Positions 33,121-41,290 of a DNA stretch of 51,816 nt are shown piece after piece. The stretch is taken from NCBI RefSeq assembly GCF_017308975.1, contig NZ_JADWPD010000048.1, forward strand, positions 25,896 through 77,711, given 5' to 3'. The first letter of the stretch is position 1. Every line of letters begins with the position of its first letter. Source of the stretch: Amycolatopsis sp. MtRt-6 (lineage in GTDB: Bacteria > Actinomycetota > Actinomycetes > Mycobacteriales > Pseudonocardiaceae). A program made the position numbers and the translations under genes. Below the pieces are notes generated by a model. That model made no database searches. It saw only the letters and a list, made by a program, of their open reading frames with translations, and was not told the DNA's origin.

Positions 33121-34356
33121 TCAGTAACCGGCCACCGCCTCGGTGTGGTGGCGGGGCCGGAACTCCGGCGCCGGCGCGGCGGGCGCCGGGTGCTGGCGGG
33201 CCAGCTCGGTCGTCCAGTGGAGCACCGCGGCGGGGCTGTCGAGGCCGATCAGGCCGACGAGCCGGCCGTGGCGGACGAACCCGGTGATGGGCCGGGTGCC
33301 CGGGACCGGCGACTCCAGCAGCACCGTGTCGGTCGCCAGGGACGGCCGGCCGGCGACCTGGATACGGACGCCGTGCTGCTCGGACCAGTACCGCGGCACC
33401 GGCGTGTAGGCCGGGGACCCCTGCGGCCCGGCGAGGAGGTTCTCGGCGGCCGCGCGGCTCATCTCGACGGCGTTGAGCCAGTGCTCCTCCCGGTGTGGCG
33501 TGGGGTCGAAGCGGAGGTTGGGCCAGCGGGCAACGTCGCCGGCCGCGACGATCGTCGACGACCCGACCACGTGGCACGTCGGCGCGCAGACGACGCCGTC
33601 GTCCAGCGGCAGCTTGGCGCCGCGCAGCCAGGACACCGCCGGCACGCTGCCCACGGCGACGACGACGCAGGCGACGTCGAGGGCGCGGCCGTCGGCGAAC
33701 TCGAGGCCGACGCGGGTGGGCGCGGGCCGCCAGCGGCGGATCGTGGTGCCGAGCTCGAGGCGGACGCCGCGGGCGGTGTGCAGTGCCGTGAGCCAGTCGC
33801 CGATGTCGGGCCCGAGGACGTCGGCCAGCAGCGATCTCGCGCGGCCGAAGAGGACGACCTCGCGATTCATCTCGCGCAGGCTGGAGGCGACTTCGCAGCC
33901 GATGAAGCCGTCGCCGATGACGGCGACCGGGCCGGGGTTCGAAGCGAGGGCGCGCTGGAGGGCGACCGTGTCGGCCAGGGTGCGGACGACGACCACGCGC
34001 GGGTGGCCGTGCGGCGCGCCCGGCATCCGGCGCGGTTCGACGCCGGTGGCGATGATCAGGCCGTCGTAGGGCAGTTCCTCGTCGCGGAGGTGGACGACCT
34101 GCCGGTGCGGCGAGAGCGCGGTCACCGGCGTGTCGAACCGCCACTCGGCGTCGACCGCGAGCGGGTCGGCGAGCTGCGTGTCCGCGCGGCTGACCGCGCC
34201 GGTCAGCAACTGCTTGGACAGCGCCGGGCGGTGGTAGGCGATGCCGGGCTCGGCGCCGAGGACGACGACTTCGCCGTCGAACCCGAGTTCGCGCAGCCGT
34301 TCGGCCGCGCGCAGGCCGGCCAGGCCGGCTCCGGCGATGACGATGCGTTCGCTCAT
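33121..34356 (-). CDS. FAD-dependent NAD(P)H:ferredoxin reductase
   Basis: 411-residue pyridine nucleotide-disulfide oxidoreductase of the rubredoxin/ferredoxin reductase type. FAD-binding GAGLAGLRAAERL starts at residue 8; the NAD(P)-binding motif VIGDGFIGCEVASSLRE is near 145; the second FAD motif is TIVAAGDVARWPN. The C-terminal reductase domain (VPRYWSEQHGVRIQVAGRPSLATDTVLLE) is complete. There is no CxxC redox pair, as expected for this class. It overlaps the ferredoxin-fusion gene by 4 bases (ATGA), so electrons most likely flow from NAD(P)H through this FAD to that ferredoxin domain. Confidence 0.9.
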   Translation of the reverse strand: MSERIVIAGAGLAGLRAAERLRELGFDGEVVVLGAEPGIAYHRPALSKQLLTGAVSRADTQLADPLAVDAEWRFDTPVTALSPHRQVVHLRDEELPYDGLIIATGVEPRRMPGAPHGHPRVVVVRTLADTVALQRALASNPGPVAVIGDGFIGCEVASSLREMNREVVLFGRARSLLADVLGPDIGDWLTALHTARGVRLELGTTIRRWRPAPTRVGLEFADGRALDVACVVVAVGSVPAVSWLRGAKLPLDDGVVCAPTCHVVGSSTIVAAGDVARWPNLRFDPTPHREEHWLNAVEMSRAAAENLLAGPQGSPAYTPVPRYWSEQHGVRIQVAGRPSLATDTVLLESPVPGTRPITGFVRHGRLVGLIGLDSPAAVLHWTTELARQHPAPAAPAPEFRPRHHTEAVAGY

Positions 34357-35159
34357 CGGGTGGCTCCCAACAGGTGGATGGCTCTCATCGGGCAGGCGCG
34401 CGCGGCGGCCTGGACGTGCGGGACCAGCTGGGGTTCCGGGCGCTTCTCGTAGGCGAGCTGCCCGTCCTGGCCGAGCTGGAAGACCTGGGGCGCCTCGGCC
34501 TGGCAGACGCCGTAGGCGTGGCAGCGCTGGCTGTCGACGTCGACGCGCACGGTGGCCGGCTCCAGGGTCTCGGGCGGCGCGGTGACCAGCCCGGCGCGGG
34601 CCAGCACGTTCGCGGGCAGCACCCGCAGGACCGACAGCAGCACCGGCGGGACGAGCAACGTGATGCCGGCGAGCCAGACGACGGCGAGGTGCCCGCTCGA
34701 GATGGCGCCGAGCCAGGCGTGCGCGGCGAGCAGGCCGATGGCGAGGTACCCGACCTGGTGGAAGCGCAGCCAGCGGCCTTCCCGGGTGCCACGGCGCAGG
34801 CCCGCCGTCACCGAGACGGCGATGACGAGTTCGAGGCCGGCGATCCCCAGCGCGTGCCGTGGGGTGCCGTCGTAGAAGGGCACCAGCAGGTCGGCGACGC
34901 CGAACGGGTCGTCCTCCAAAAAGAGGAAGGTCAGCCCGTGCAGGGTGCCGAGGGCGAGGGTGAACGCGGCGAGCACGACGTGCCCGGTGCGGATCGCGTC
35001 CTGGCCGCTGAACCGGCGGACCCAGCCGGTGGCGGCCAGGACCCCCCAGCACAGCGTCAGGCACATGGCGACGTAGGTGAGGCGGCCGGACAGCGCGGCG
35101 GCCTCGACGATCCCGGTGTCGTGCGGCGACACCGGGACCAGCGCGGCGGACAGGGACAT
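34353..35159 (-). CDS. Membrane haem/ferric-reductase-like domain fused to a 3-Cys ferredoxin
   Basis: 268 residues. Residues 25-180 hold about five membrane helices with histidines suited to bind haem (His60, His74, His134, His147, His157), like the ferric reductase/YedZ family. From about 203 to 268 is a small ferredoxin of the P450-partner kind: Cys213 and Cys219 (CHAYGVC), ...AEAPQVFQL..., and Cys256 in ACPMRAI. With three cysteines a [3Fe-4S] cluster is likely. It lacks the NAD/FAD domain of full reductases, but a separate FAD reductase gene overlaps its end. ATG 35159 follows the DUF4142 stop by eight bases. Fusion of these two modules is unusual to me. Confidence 0.82.
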   Translation of the reverse strand: MSLSAALVPVSPHDTGIVEAAALSGRLTYVAMCLTLCWGVLAATGWVRRFSGQDAIRTGHVVLAAFTLALGTLHGLTFLFLEDDPFGVADLLVPFYDGTPRHALGIAGLELVIAVSVTAGLRRGTREGRWLRFHQVGYLAIGLLAAHAWLGAISSGHLAVVWLAGITLLVPPVLLSVLRVLPANVLARAGLVTAPPETLEPATVRVDVDSQRCHAYGVCQAEAPQVFQLGQDGQLAYEKRPEPQLVPHVQAAARACPMRAIHLLGATR

Positions 35160-35167
35160 GGGGCGGC

Positions 35168-35836
35168 TTACCTCCGGGTGCGCGGCGAGGTCCTGCCGGG
35201 GGTTCCGAGCAGGCGGAGCAGGCCGAACGTGGCGACGGCGGCGAGGGCCACGAGGACGGCGCCGGCGGCGATGGCACCGCCGCCGAGGGTGTCGTCCTCG
35301 GTGGCGGAGACGAGCAGGGACGTGGTCTCGGCGAGCCCGGTGCTCTCGAGGAGCGTCAGGTGGCCGAGCGCGGTGTCGACGGCGGTCTGGGCGAACGCGC
35401 GGACGTCGTCGTCGCGGGTGCCCGCGCGGACGTCGGAGGCGAGCCCGAAGAGGGTGCCGTACTCGGCGCGGAGGCGGTTGACGTAGGCGCGGTCGAACGC
35501 GTCGCCGGAGCCGGCGGCTATCTCGTCGGCCCAGGCGCGCTCCTGGTCCGTGGGCTCCCCCGGCAGGGTGACCGCGAGCCGGTCGGCGACCGCGCGCAGG
35601 GCGACGTCGAGCCGGGCCTGGTCGTCGGCGATGCGGACGGCGACGGCACGCACGCGCCGGTTGGTGGCCCGGTCGACGGCGAGCCTGCTCGCCGGCACGG
35701 CCCACAGCGTGTGCTGCTTGAGCCGGGTCAGCAGCGCGCGGTCGGACTGCTGCAGTTCCCCGGCCGACGCCGGGACGGCACAGCCCAGCACGAGCGCGGC
35801 CGCGGCGGCCAGCAGCGCCACGAATCGGAGCGGCAT
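35168..35836 (-). CDS. Exported, membrane-anchored DUF4142 protein
   Basis: 222 residues. A signal peptide (FVALLAAAAALVLGCAVPASAG, cleavage after ASA near 25) leads into a helical DUF4142 domain (SDRALLTRLKQHTLWAVPASRLAVDRATNRRVRAVAVRIADDQARLDVALRAV and LRAEYGTLFGLASDVRAGTRDDDVRAFAQTAVDTALGHLTLLE). A C-terminal membrane helix (GGGAIAAGAVLVALAAVATFGLLRLLG, about 185-211) with a basic tail would hold it outside the cell. Family function is poorly known. First gene of the three-gene redox operon and directly downstream of an ECF-type promoter. ATG 35836 follows AAGGGA. Confidence 0.85.
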   Translation of the reverse strand: MPLRFVALLAAAAALVLGCAVPASAGELQQSDRALLTRLKQHTLWAVPASRLAVDRATNRRVRAVAVRIADDQARLDVALRAVADRLAVTLPGEPTDQERAWADEIAAGSGDAFDRAYVNRLRAEYGTLFGLASDVRAGTRDDDVRAFAQTAVDTALGHLTLLESTGLAETTSLLVSATEDDTLGGGAIAAGAVLVALAAVATFGLLRLLGTPGRTSPRTRR

Positions 35837-35872
35837 CCCCGTTGTCCCTTCGCGAAGGAGTCCTCACCTCCT

Positions 35873-35901
35873 GTTACGGGGAGAACGTGTGATCCGGTTC
35901 T
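35873..35901 (-). promoter_or_regulatory. ECF-type promoter for the DUF4142-ferredoxin operon
   Basis: Minus strand: AGAACC (35901-35896), a 17-base spacer, CGTAAC (35878-35873). This resembles the SigL-type consensus TGAACC-N16-18-CGT known from mycobacteria (5 of 6 in the -35). Transcription would start about 30 bases before the ATG at 35836. Confidence 0.6.
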
Positions 35902-35922
35902 CACCGTCACCTTTTAGTGACC

Positions 35923-35938
35923 TGTGACGTGTATCACA
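35923..35938. promoter_or_regulatory. Perfect CRP/cAMP-receptor type palindrome
   Basis: TGTGA-cgtgta-TCACA, an exact match to the CRP-family consensus TGTGAN6TCACA. It lies between the two divergent ECF-type promoters; its centre is about 64 bases upstream of the predicted minus-strand start, a class I activator position. A partial second site (TGTGATCCGGTTCTCAC) lies at 35888-35904. Confidence 0.65.
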
Positions 35939-35948
35939 AGACACATTG

Positions 35949-35976
35949 TGAACCGGGTTGCGACGGCAGCCGTCGG
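35949..35976 (+). promoter_or_regulatory. ECF-type (autoregulatory) promoter of the sigma/anti-sigma genes
   Basis: TGAACC (35949-35954), a 16-base spacer, CGTCGG (35971-35976). Full match to the SigL-type -35 and the CGT core of the -10. Transcription would start near 35984, about 100 bases before the sigma factor ATG. Autoregulation by the encoded sigma factor is typical of the group. Confidence 0.62.
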
Positions 35977-36084
35977 CACCCTGTCGAATTGGTCCGCGAA
36001 ACTGATACATATGGCCTATTAAGTGTTTTTGCGCTACGCTCCGATGACCCCTCGGTCCGCCAGTCAGGTGAGGTTGCGAGCTTT

Positions 36085-36663
36085 ATGGAAGCACTGGGCA
36101 GAGAAAGTCGCGGCCACGTCGGCTACGCCTCGTCCGCCACGGCGGTCGACGCCGGCCCCGCCGCGGGCGACGACCTCGTCCCCCTGCTCTACAAGGACTT
36201 CCGCGCCACCCTGTTTGCGCAGGTACTGGCCCTGACCAACCACGACCGGCAGTGGACCGAAGACGTGGTGCAGGAGACCATGATCCGGGCGTGGCAGCAC
36301 TCCGCCACGCTCGAACGCGAGCCCGGAATGCTGCGCGGATGGCTGCTCACAGTGGCCCGGCGGATCGTCATCGACGGCTGGAGGAATCGCCGCGTCCGCC
36401 CCCAGGAGGTCGCTCTGGAGATCCCGGAAAACGCCGAGTCCGCGGACCGGGCGGACAGCTCGTTAGCCGCGCTAACGATTACCAGAGCATTGCGTGAACT
36501 GGACGCGAAATATCAGTCCGTCATCTACGAGACGTATCTCGCCGGAAACACCGTTCGGCAGGCGGCGGAAATTCTCGGAATTCCGGAGGGAACCGTCAAA
36601 TCGCGGTTGTACACGGCGATGCGGCAATTGCGGAAGGCGCTCGGGGAAGTGGCGGTCCGATGA
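36085..36663 (+). CDS. ECF sigma factor, SigL-like
   Basis: 192 residues. Region 2 covers LLYKDFRATLFAQVLALTNHDRQWTEDVVQETMIRAWQHSATLEREPGMLRGWLLTVARRIVIDGWRNR (about 35-105). Region 4 covers LRELDAKYQSVIYETYLAGNTVRQAAEILGIPEGTVKSRLYTAMRQLRKAL (135-185). No extra domains. ATG 36085 was chosen because it precedes the sigma fold; a GTGAGG motif 11 bases before may serve as the binding site, and the frame upstream to 35917 is not conserved-looking. Its stop overlaps the anti-sigma start (ATGA), and a SigL-type promoter lies upstream. The SigL label comes from the promoter and zinc anti-sigma partner, not from a sequence search. Confidence 0.87.
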   Translation: MEALGRESRGHVGYASSATAVDAGPAAGDDLVPLLYKDFRATLFAQVLALTNHDRQWTEDVVQETMIRAWQHSATLEREPGMLRGWLLTVARRIVIDGWRNRRVRPQEVALEIPENAESADRADSSLAALTITRALRELDAKYQSVIYETYLAGNTVRQAAEILGIPEGTVKSRLYTAMRQLRKALGEVAVR

Positions 36664-37067
36664 GGGAGTGGAAGGGCGACGCCGCGGCCTACGGGCTCGG
36701 CGTCCACGACGATCCGGAAAGCTTCGAAGCCCACCTGCTCGGCTGCGCCCGCTGCCGGGCCCGGGTCGCCGGGTTCACCCCGGTGGCCGGCGCACTGGCC
36801 GAGGCGGTGCGGCTCGGCTACCTGCCGCCGGACGACGGTGCGGCCCGGCGCCGGAAACCGGCGGGGCCGGCAGCCCTGCGGGGGCCGGTGGCCGGCCCGC
36901 TCCTGCTGCTCGCGCTCGGCGTGGCCGCGATGGCCCTCTGCGCACACCGGCCGGCGGTGGGGAAGATCCGGTTCGCAACCGCTGCGTCCATCGTCTCCCC
37001 TGGTCAGGTCGTGGCCGGTACCGGCCGCGGACCTCGGTCTCTCCCGTGGTCGGCCGGTTTCCAGTAG
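36660..37067 (+). CDS. Zinc-binding membrane anti-sigma factor, RslA-like
   Basis: 135 residues. The cytosolic part has a ZAS motif His25-x3-Cys29-x2-Cys32 (FEAHLLGCARC), which in RslA/RsrA binds zinc and releases the sigma factor on thiol oxidation. One membrane helix follows (GPVAGPLLLLALGVAAMALCAH, about 75-96), then a short ~35-residue outer tail. Translationally coupled to the sigma gene by a 4-base overlap. The tail is much shorter than in typical RslA proteins, so sensing of an outside signal may be limited and control may depend mainly on the zinc/thiol site. Confidence 0.85.
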   Translation: MREWKGDAAAYGLGVHDDPESFEAHLLGCARCRARVAGFTPVAGALAEAVRLGYLPPDDGAARRRKPAGPAALRGPVAGPLLLLALGVAAMALCAHRPAVGKIRFATAASIVSPGQVVAGTGRGPRSLPWSAGFQ

Positions 37068-37083
37068 TCTGCCCCAACCCAAC

Positions 37084-39891
37084 ATGAAAGTCCTTACGGT
37101 GGATACCGAAGTAAATCCCGAGCACCCCGGCAGCGGGGCTTCGGTACCGAAGCGTCCCGCCCCGCGGCTCCCCGGCCGCGAGCCCGAGCTCGGCCGCCTG
37201 ACCGGTCTCTTCCCGGTGGTGCTGGGCGGCACGGCCGCCAGCGCGGTGCTGGCCGGCGAGTTCGGCATGGGCAAGAGCGCTCTCCTGCGGACCGCCGCGG
37301 CGCTGGCCGCGGACGCGGGCTTCACCGTCGCGACGGCCACCGGGTCGCGGCTGGAGAGCCACCTGGCCGGCGGGCTCGTCCGCCAGCTGGCCGACGCGCT
37401 CGAGGAGCCGGGTGCGCCGCCGCGCCCCCCGGTCGCCGAGCTGTGCGGGCCGGCCGGCGAAAGCGAAGCGCTCGACCTCTTCTTCCGGATCGTCCGCGAC
37501 GCGACCGACCGCGGGCCGCTGTTCCTCGGCATCGACAACATCCACCTGGCCGACGCCTGGTCCATGCGGTGCCTGGCCTACATCCGCAACCGCGTGCTCG
37601 ACCTGCCGGTGCTGATCGTCCTGACGTCCGTCGTCGGCTACCCGCCGCACCGCGAGGTCGCGCTGCTGGACGTGGTGGGGAGCATGCCGCTCACGATCAC
37701 GCTGAACGGCCTCGGGGACGCGGCCGCGGCGGAGATCCTCGGCCTCGCCCCCGGCGAGCTGGCCTCCGCCTGCCGCGAGGCGACCGGCGGCAACCCGGTC
37801 CTGCTGCAGGCATTGCGGCCGCGGCTGCTGCCCGGCGCGGACCCGCACGAGCTCGGCTCGTCGCTGATCGGGCAGGTGCTCACCACGCGGGTGCAGGAGT
37901 TCCCGCACGCGCCGGCCATCCTGCACGCGGCGGCGATCCTCGGCGAGGACGCCGGCTTCGACCTGCTGGCCCGGCTGGCCGGCGTCGACGAACTCGACGC
38001 GCTGCAGGCGATCGACACCCTGGTCCGGTTGCACGTGCTGAACAACAGCGACCAGCCGACGCTGACCTACTCGTTCGTCCGCAACTCCCTGCTGAAGGAC
38101 ATGCCGCAGACCACGCGGGCGGTCAACCACTCCCGGGCGGCGAAGCTGCTGACCGAGGCGGGGGCGCCGCCCGAGCGCGTGGCCGCGCACCTGCTGGAAG
38201 CGACGTCGATCCGGATCCCGTGGGCGGTGGACGTGCTGCGGCTGAGCGCGCGCGACGCCGTGTTCTCCGGGCAGGCCGAGCTGGCCGCCCGGCACCTGCG
38301 GCGGGCGCTGGAGGAGCGGCTGACGTCCGGGCGCCGGATGGCCGTGCTGCTGCAGCTCGCGCACGCGGAGTTCCAGTTCGACCCGCCCGGCGCGGCGAAG
38401 CGGGTGCGGGAAGCCGTCGACACGGTCGGCAACCGCGAGACAGCCGCGTACATCGCCACGGCGATGCTGCTGTCGCTCTGCGGCGGCCAGGACGCCCGGC
38501 TCGGGATCAGCGCGGCCGGCCAGATCGCGGCGCGGCTCGACGCGGGCGGGCCGGACGCGGTGTGGCCGCTGCTGTGCATGACGTACCTCGCCGAGGCCGG
38601 CAGCAGGCTCGGCCCGCCCCCGGAGTTCCGCGACTTCGAGGAGCAGTGGGCGCCGCTGACCGACCCGGCGGCCCAGCGGAGCCGCTCGGCGCTGCTGGCG
38701 CTCGACGCCGTCCGCAGCGGCGACTCGGCCCAGGACGCGGTCGGCCACTTCGCGGACGCGCTGACCGGCGACGACGGTGAGTTGTTCGAGCAGCACTACT
38801 TCTTCACGCTGGCGACGGCGGTGCTGTCGGACGAGCCGGCCCACGTCGACCGGCTGTGCCGGGTCCTCGACGTCGAGCGCGAGCCGTGGGACGTCCACGT
38901 GCCGCACGGCGCGCTCCCCACCCTGGCCCGCGGGATCGCGCTGCAGGCCAGCGGCGACCTGCAGCGCGCGAGCGTCCACTTCGAATCGCTGCTGCGCCGC
39001 TTCGACGAGCGCGGCGGCACGACGACGTGCCCGGTGGGCGTGCTGTGCGCGGCGAAGCTCGTCGAGTGCTGGGTGGACCTGGGCCGGTTCGAGGCGGCGA
39101 CGTCGTTGCTGGACCGGATGGACTTCGTCGCCAGCCAGGGCCTGTTCACGCACACGTATCTGCTGTACGCGCGCGGGCGCCTGCGCGTGGCGACGGGGTA
39201 CACGCGCTTCGGGTTCGAGGACCTGCTGAGCTGCGGGCGGCGGCTGGCGCACCACGGAATGCGCTTTCCGGGGTTCGTGCCGTGGCGCGCGCACGCGGCG
39301 CGGGCGGCGCTGGCCCTCGGCCAGACCGACGACGCGGCCCGCCTGGCGGAAGAGGACATCAACGCGTCGGCCCGCTGGGGCGCGGCGCGGCCGTTGGGCA
39401 CGGCGCTGACGACGTTGGGCCTGGTCCGCGAGGACGACGAAGCCGAGCGCGCGCTGCAGAAGGCGATCACGACGCTGCGGTCGTCACCGTCCCGGTTGCA
39501 GCTGGCGACGGCGCTGACGGAGCTGGGCACGCTGCAGGCCCGCCACGGTCAGTCGGAGAAGGCGATCGAGACGCTGCGGCAGGCGGTGGAGCTGAGCGAG
39601 CAGTGCGGAGCCCGGCCGTTGGCGCGCCGCGCGGCGGAGGAGCTGAGGTCGGCGCGCCGGGCGTTGACGCCGGCGAAGGACAACGAGCACGGGCTGACCC
39701 GGCAGGAGAACCGCATCGCGGTGATGGCGGCCCAGGGGTTGACCAACCGCGAGATCGCGACGGCACTCCACCTGACGCGGCGGACGGTGGAGCTGCACTT
39801 GTCCGGCGCGTACCGGAAGCTGGGGATCCCGGGGCGGGCGGAGCTGGGTGGGGCGCTGGCGAAGTCTTCGCAGCGGGCGGACGGTCGCTGA
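37084..39891 (+). CDS. Large ATP-binding LuxR-family (LAL) regulator
   Basis: 935 residues. Walker A GEFGMGKS is at 58-65 (after PRLPGREPELGRL, the usual LAL opening), and LFLGIDNIHLADAW is Walker B. A long helical TPR-like region follows to about 860. The C-terminal LuxR HTH is at about 868-915 (LTRQENRIAVMAAQGLTNREIATALHLTRRTVELHLSGAYRKLGI). Such proteins activate secondary-metabolite or sugar genes; the target is unknown. ATG 37084 has no good ribosome binding site; GTG 37099 is an alternative five codons in. It starts 16 bases after the anti-sigma stop, so it may be read from the sigma promoter. Confidence 0.87.
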   Translation: MKVLTVDTEVNPEHPGSGASVPKRPAPRLPGREPELGRLTGLFPVVLGGTAASAVLAGEFGMGKSALLRTAAALAADAGFTVATATGSRLESHLAGGLVRQLADALEEPGAPPRPPVAELCGPAGESEALDLFFRIVRDATDRGPLFLGIDNIHLADAWSMRCLAYIRNRVLDLPVLIVLTSVVGYPPHREVALLDVVGSMPLTITLNGLGDAAAAEILGLAPGELASACREATGGNPVLLQALRPRLLPGADPHELGSSLIGQVLTTRVQEFPHAPAILHAAAILGEDAGFDLLARLAGVDELDALQAIDTLVRLHVLNNSDQPTLTYSFVRNSLLKDMPQTTRAVNHSRAAKLLTEAGAPPERVAAHLLEATSIRIPWAVDVLRLSARDAVFSGQAELAARHLRRALEERLTSGRRMAVLLQLAHAEFQFDPPGAAKRVREAVDTVGNRETAAYIATAMLLSLCGGQDARLGISAAGQIAARLDAGGPDAVWPLLCMTYLAEAGSRLGPPPEFRDFEEQWAPLTDPAAQRSRSALLALDAVRSGDSAQDAVGHFADALTGDDGELFEQHYFFTLATAVLSDEPAHVDRLCRVLDVEREPWDVHVPHGALPTLARGIALQASGDLQRASVHFESLLRRFDERGGTTTCPVGVLCAAKLVECWVDLGRFEAATSLLDRMDFVASQGLFTHTYLLYARGRLRVATGYTRFGFEDLLSCGRRLAHHGMRFPGFVPWRAHAARAALALGQTDDAARLAEEDINASARWGAARPLGTALTTLGLVREDDEAERALQKAITTLRSSPSRLQLATALTELGTLQARHGQSEKAIETLRQAVELSEQCGARPLARRAAEELRSARRALTPAKDNEHGLTRQENRIAVMAAQGLTNREIATALHLTRRTVELHLSGAYRKLGIPGRAELGGALAKSSQRADGR

Positions 39892-39904
39892 CAGGTCCCG
39901 GCGA

Positions 39905-39920
39905 GCGCCCCAATGTGGCG
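39905..39920. repeat. Half copy of the panB-terminator repeat family
   Basis: GCGCCCCAATGTGGCG matches 15 of 16 bases of the minus strand at 5894-5879. The palindromic core seen at 5852-5882 is absent; GTTGGTTGC follows instead. It lies between the LAL gene and the transporter gene. Confidence 0.6.
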
Positions 39921-39983
39921 TTGGTTGCTCCATCCATGCCCCCGCCACCACCGACAAAAACCGGCCGCGGTTAGCGTGAACGC

Positions 39984-41225
39984 GTGAACCTCCTCGCGGG
40001 CGCAGGCAGCCTGCTGCTCCTCGCCGGTGTGCTCGTCTTCGCGATCGTGCGGCCGCGGGGGTGGCCCGAAGCCGTTGCCGCCGTGCCGGCCGCGGGGCTC
40101 GCTCTGCTGCTCGGCCTCGTGCCTCCCGCCGCTGCCGGGGAGCGGGCCGTCGAGATCCTGCCCACCCTGGGCTTTCTGGCCGCCATCCTGCTTCTGTCCT
40201 TTTTGGCCAATGTCGACGGTGTCTTCGCCTGGCTCGGGAACCGGCTCGCCGAGGCGTGTCACGGGCGGCCGCGGCGGCTGCTCGTGCTCACCTTTGCCGC
40301 CGCCGGCGGCGTCACCGCGATCCTCAGCCTCGACGCCACCGTCGTGCTGCTCACCCCCGTCGTCCTCGCGACGGCGACCAGCCTGCGGCTGCCCGCGCGG
40401 CCGCACGTCTACGCCTGCGCGCACCTGGCCAACTCGGCGTCGACGCTGCTGCCCGTCTCCAACCTGACGAACCTGCTGGCCTTCGCCGCGTCCGGGCTGA
40501 CCTTCGCCGGGTTCACCGCGCTGATGGCCTTGCCGTGGCTCGTCACCATCGGCATCGAACTGCTCGTGTTCCTGTGGTTCTTCAAGGCCGACCTGCGGCC
40601 GCGCGAAACGCCCGAACCGCGGCAGCACCTCGAGACGCCGACGTTCGCCCTCGTCATCCTCGGCCTCACGCTCGCCGGGTTCGCGGTCGGGCAGCTCGGG
40701 CACGTCGAACCGGTCTGGATCGCCGCGCTGGCCGCGCTGATCCTCGGCGTGCGGGCGCTGGCCCAGGGCAAGATCCGGCCGTGGCAGCTGGTCACCGAAG
40801 CCGCGCCGCAACTGTGCCTGTTCGTGCTGGGCCTGGCGGTCGTCGTCGAGGCCGTGTCGGAGCACCTGCTCGGCGGCGTGCTCCGCGACGTCCTGCCGAC
40901 GTCGACGGGACTGGCCGACCTCCTGGTGGCGGCCGGGGTGGCGGCGCTGCTGGCCAACCTCGTCAACAACCTGCCGGCGACACTCATCCTGCTGTCGGTG
41001 CTGGGCCCGCACCCGGCGCCGGGCGTGCTGCTGGCCGTGCTGCTCGGCGTCAACATCGGCCCGAACGCGAGCTACCTCGGCTCACTCGCGACGCTGCTGT
41101 GGCGCCGGACGCTCCCGGAACCGCCCTCCCCCAGGACGTTCCACGCACTGGGCGCGCTCACGACCCCGCTGAGCCTGGCCGCGGCGACCGTAGCGCTCTG
41201 GCTCGGCCTCAGCTGGGCCGCCTGA
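39984..41225 (+). CDS. ArsB/NhaD-type (SLC13-like) ion transporter
   Basis: 413 residues with about eleven hydrophobic helices in two similar halves. Each half has the re-entrant signature of the ion transporter superfamily: TAILSLDATVVLLTPVVLA with HLANSASTLLPVSNLTNLLAF in the first, LLANLVNNLPATLILLSVLG with GVNIGPNASYLGSLATLLW in the second. Arsenite, Na+/H+ exchange or a dicarboxylate are possible cargoes; no arsR or ATPase partner is nearby. Starts at GTG 39984. A TAGCGT -10-like hexamer (39972-39977) is six bases away and no binding site is present, so translation is probably leaderless. Confidence 0.83.
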   Translation: MNLLAGAGSLLLLAGVLVFAIVRPRGWPEAVAAVPAAGLALLLGLVPPAAAGERAVEILPTLGFLAAILLLSFLANVDGVFAWLGNRLAEACHGRPRRLLVLTFAAAGGVTAILSLDATVVLLTPVVLATATSLRLPARPHVYACAHLANSASTLLPVSNLTNLLAFAASGLTFAGFTALMALPWLVTIGIELLVFLWFFKADLRPRETPEPRQHLETPTFALVILGLTLAGFAVGQLGHVEPVWIAALAALILGVRALAQGKIRPWQLVTEAAPQLCLFVLGLAVVVEAVSEHLLGGVLRDVLPTSTGLADLLVAAGVAALLANLVNNLPATLILLSVLGPHPAPGVLLAVLLGVNIGPNASYLGSLATLLWRRTLPEPPSPRTFHALGALTTPLSLAAATVALWLGLSWAA

Positions 41226-41227
41226 AC

Positions 41228-41290
41228 GGGCAGCACGCGTGATCAGGCAGGCATCACGCGTGCTTGGCGGGGCATCACGCGTGATCAGCC
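41228..41290. repeat. One-way array of CATCACGCGTG units
   Basis: Three units in one direction (GGGCAGCACGCGTGATCA, GCATCACGCGTGCTT, GGGGCATCACGCGTGATCA) with a fourth partial GGGCATC. It sits at the convergent 3' ends of the transporter and glycosyltransferase genes, and the stop codon of the latter (41287-41285) is inside the last unit. Same family as 32561-32687 and 46825-46961, but without the reversed half. Confidence 0.8.
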
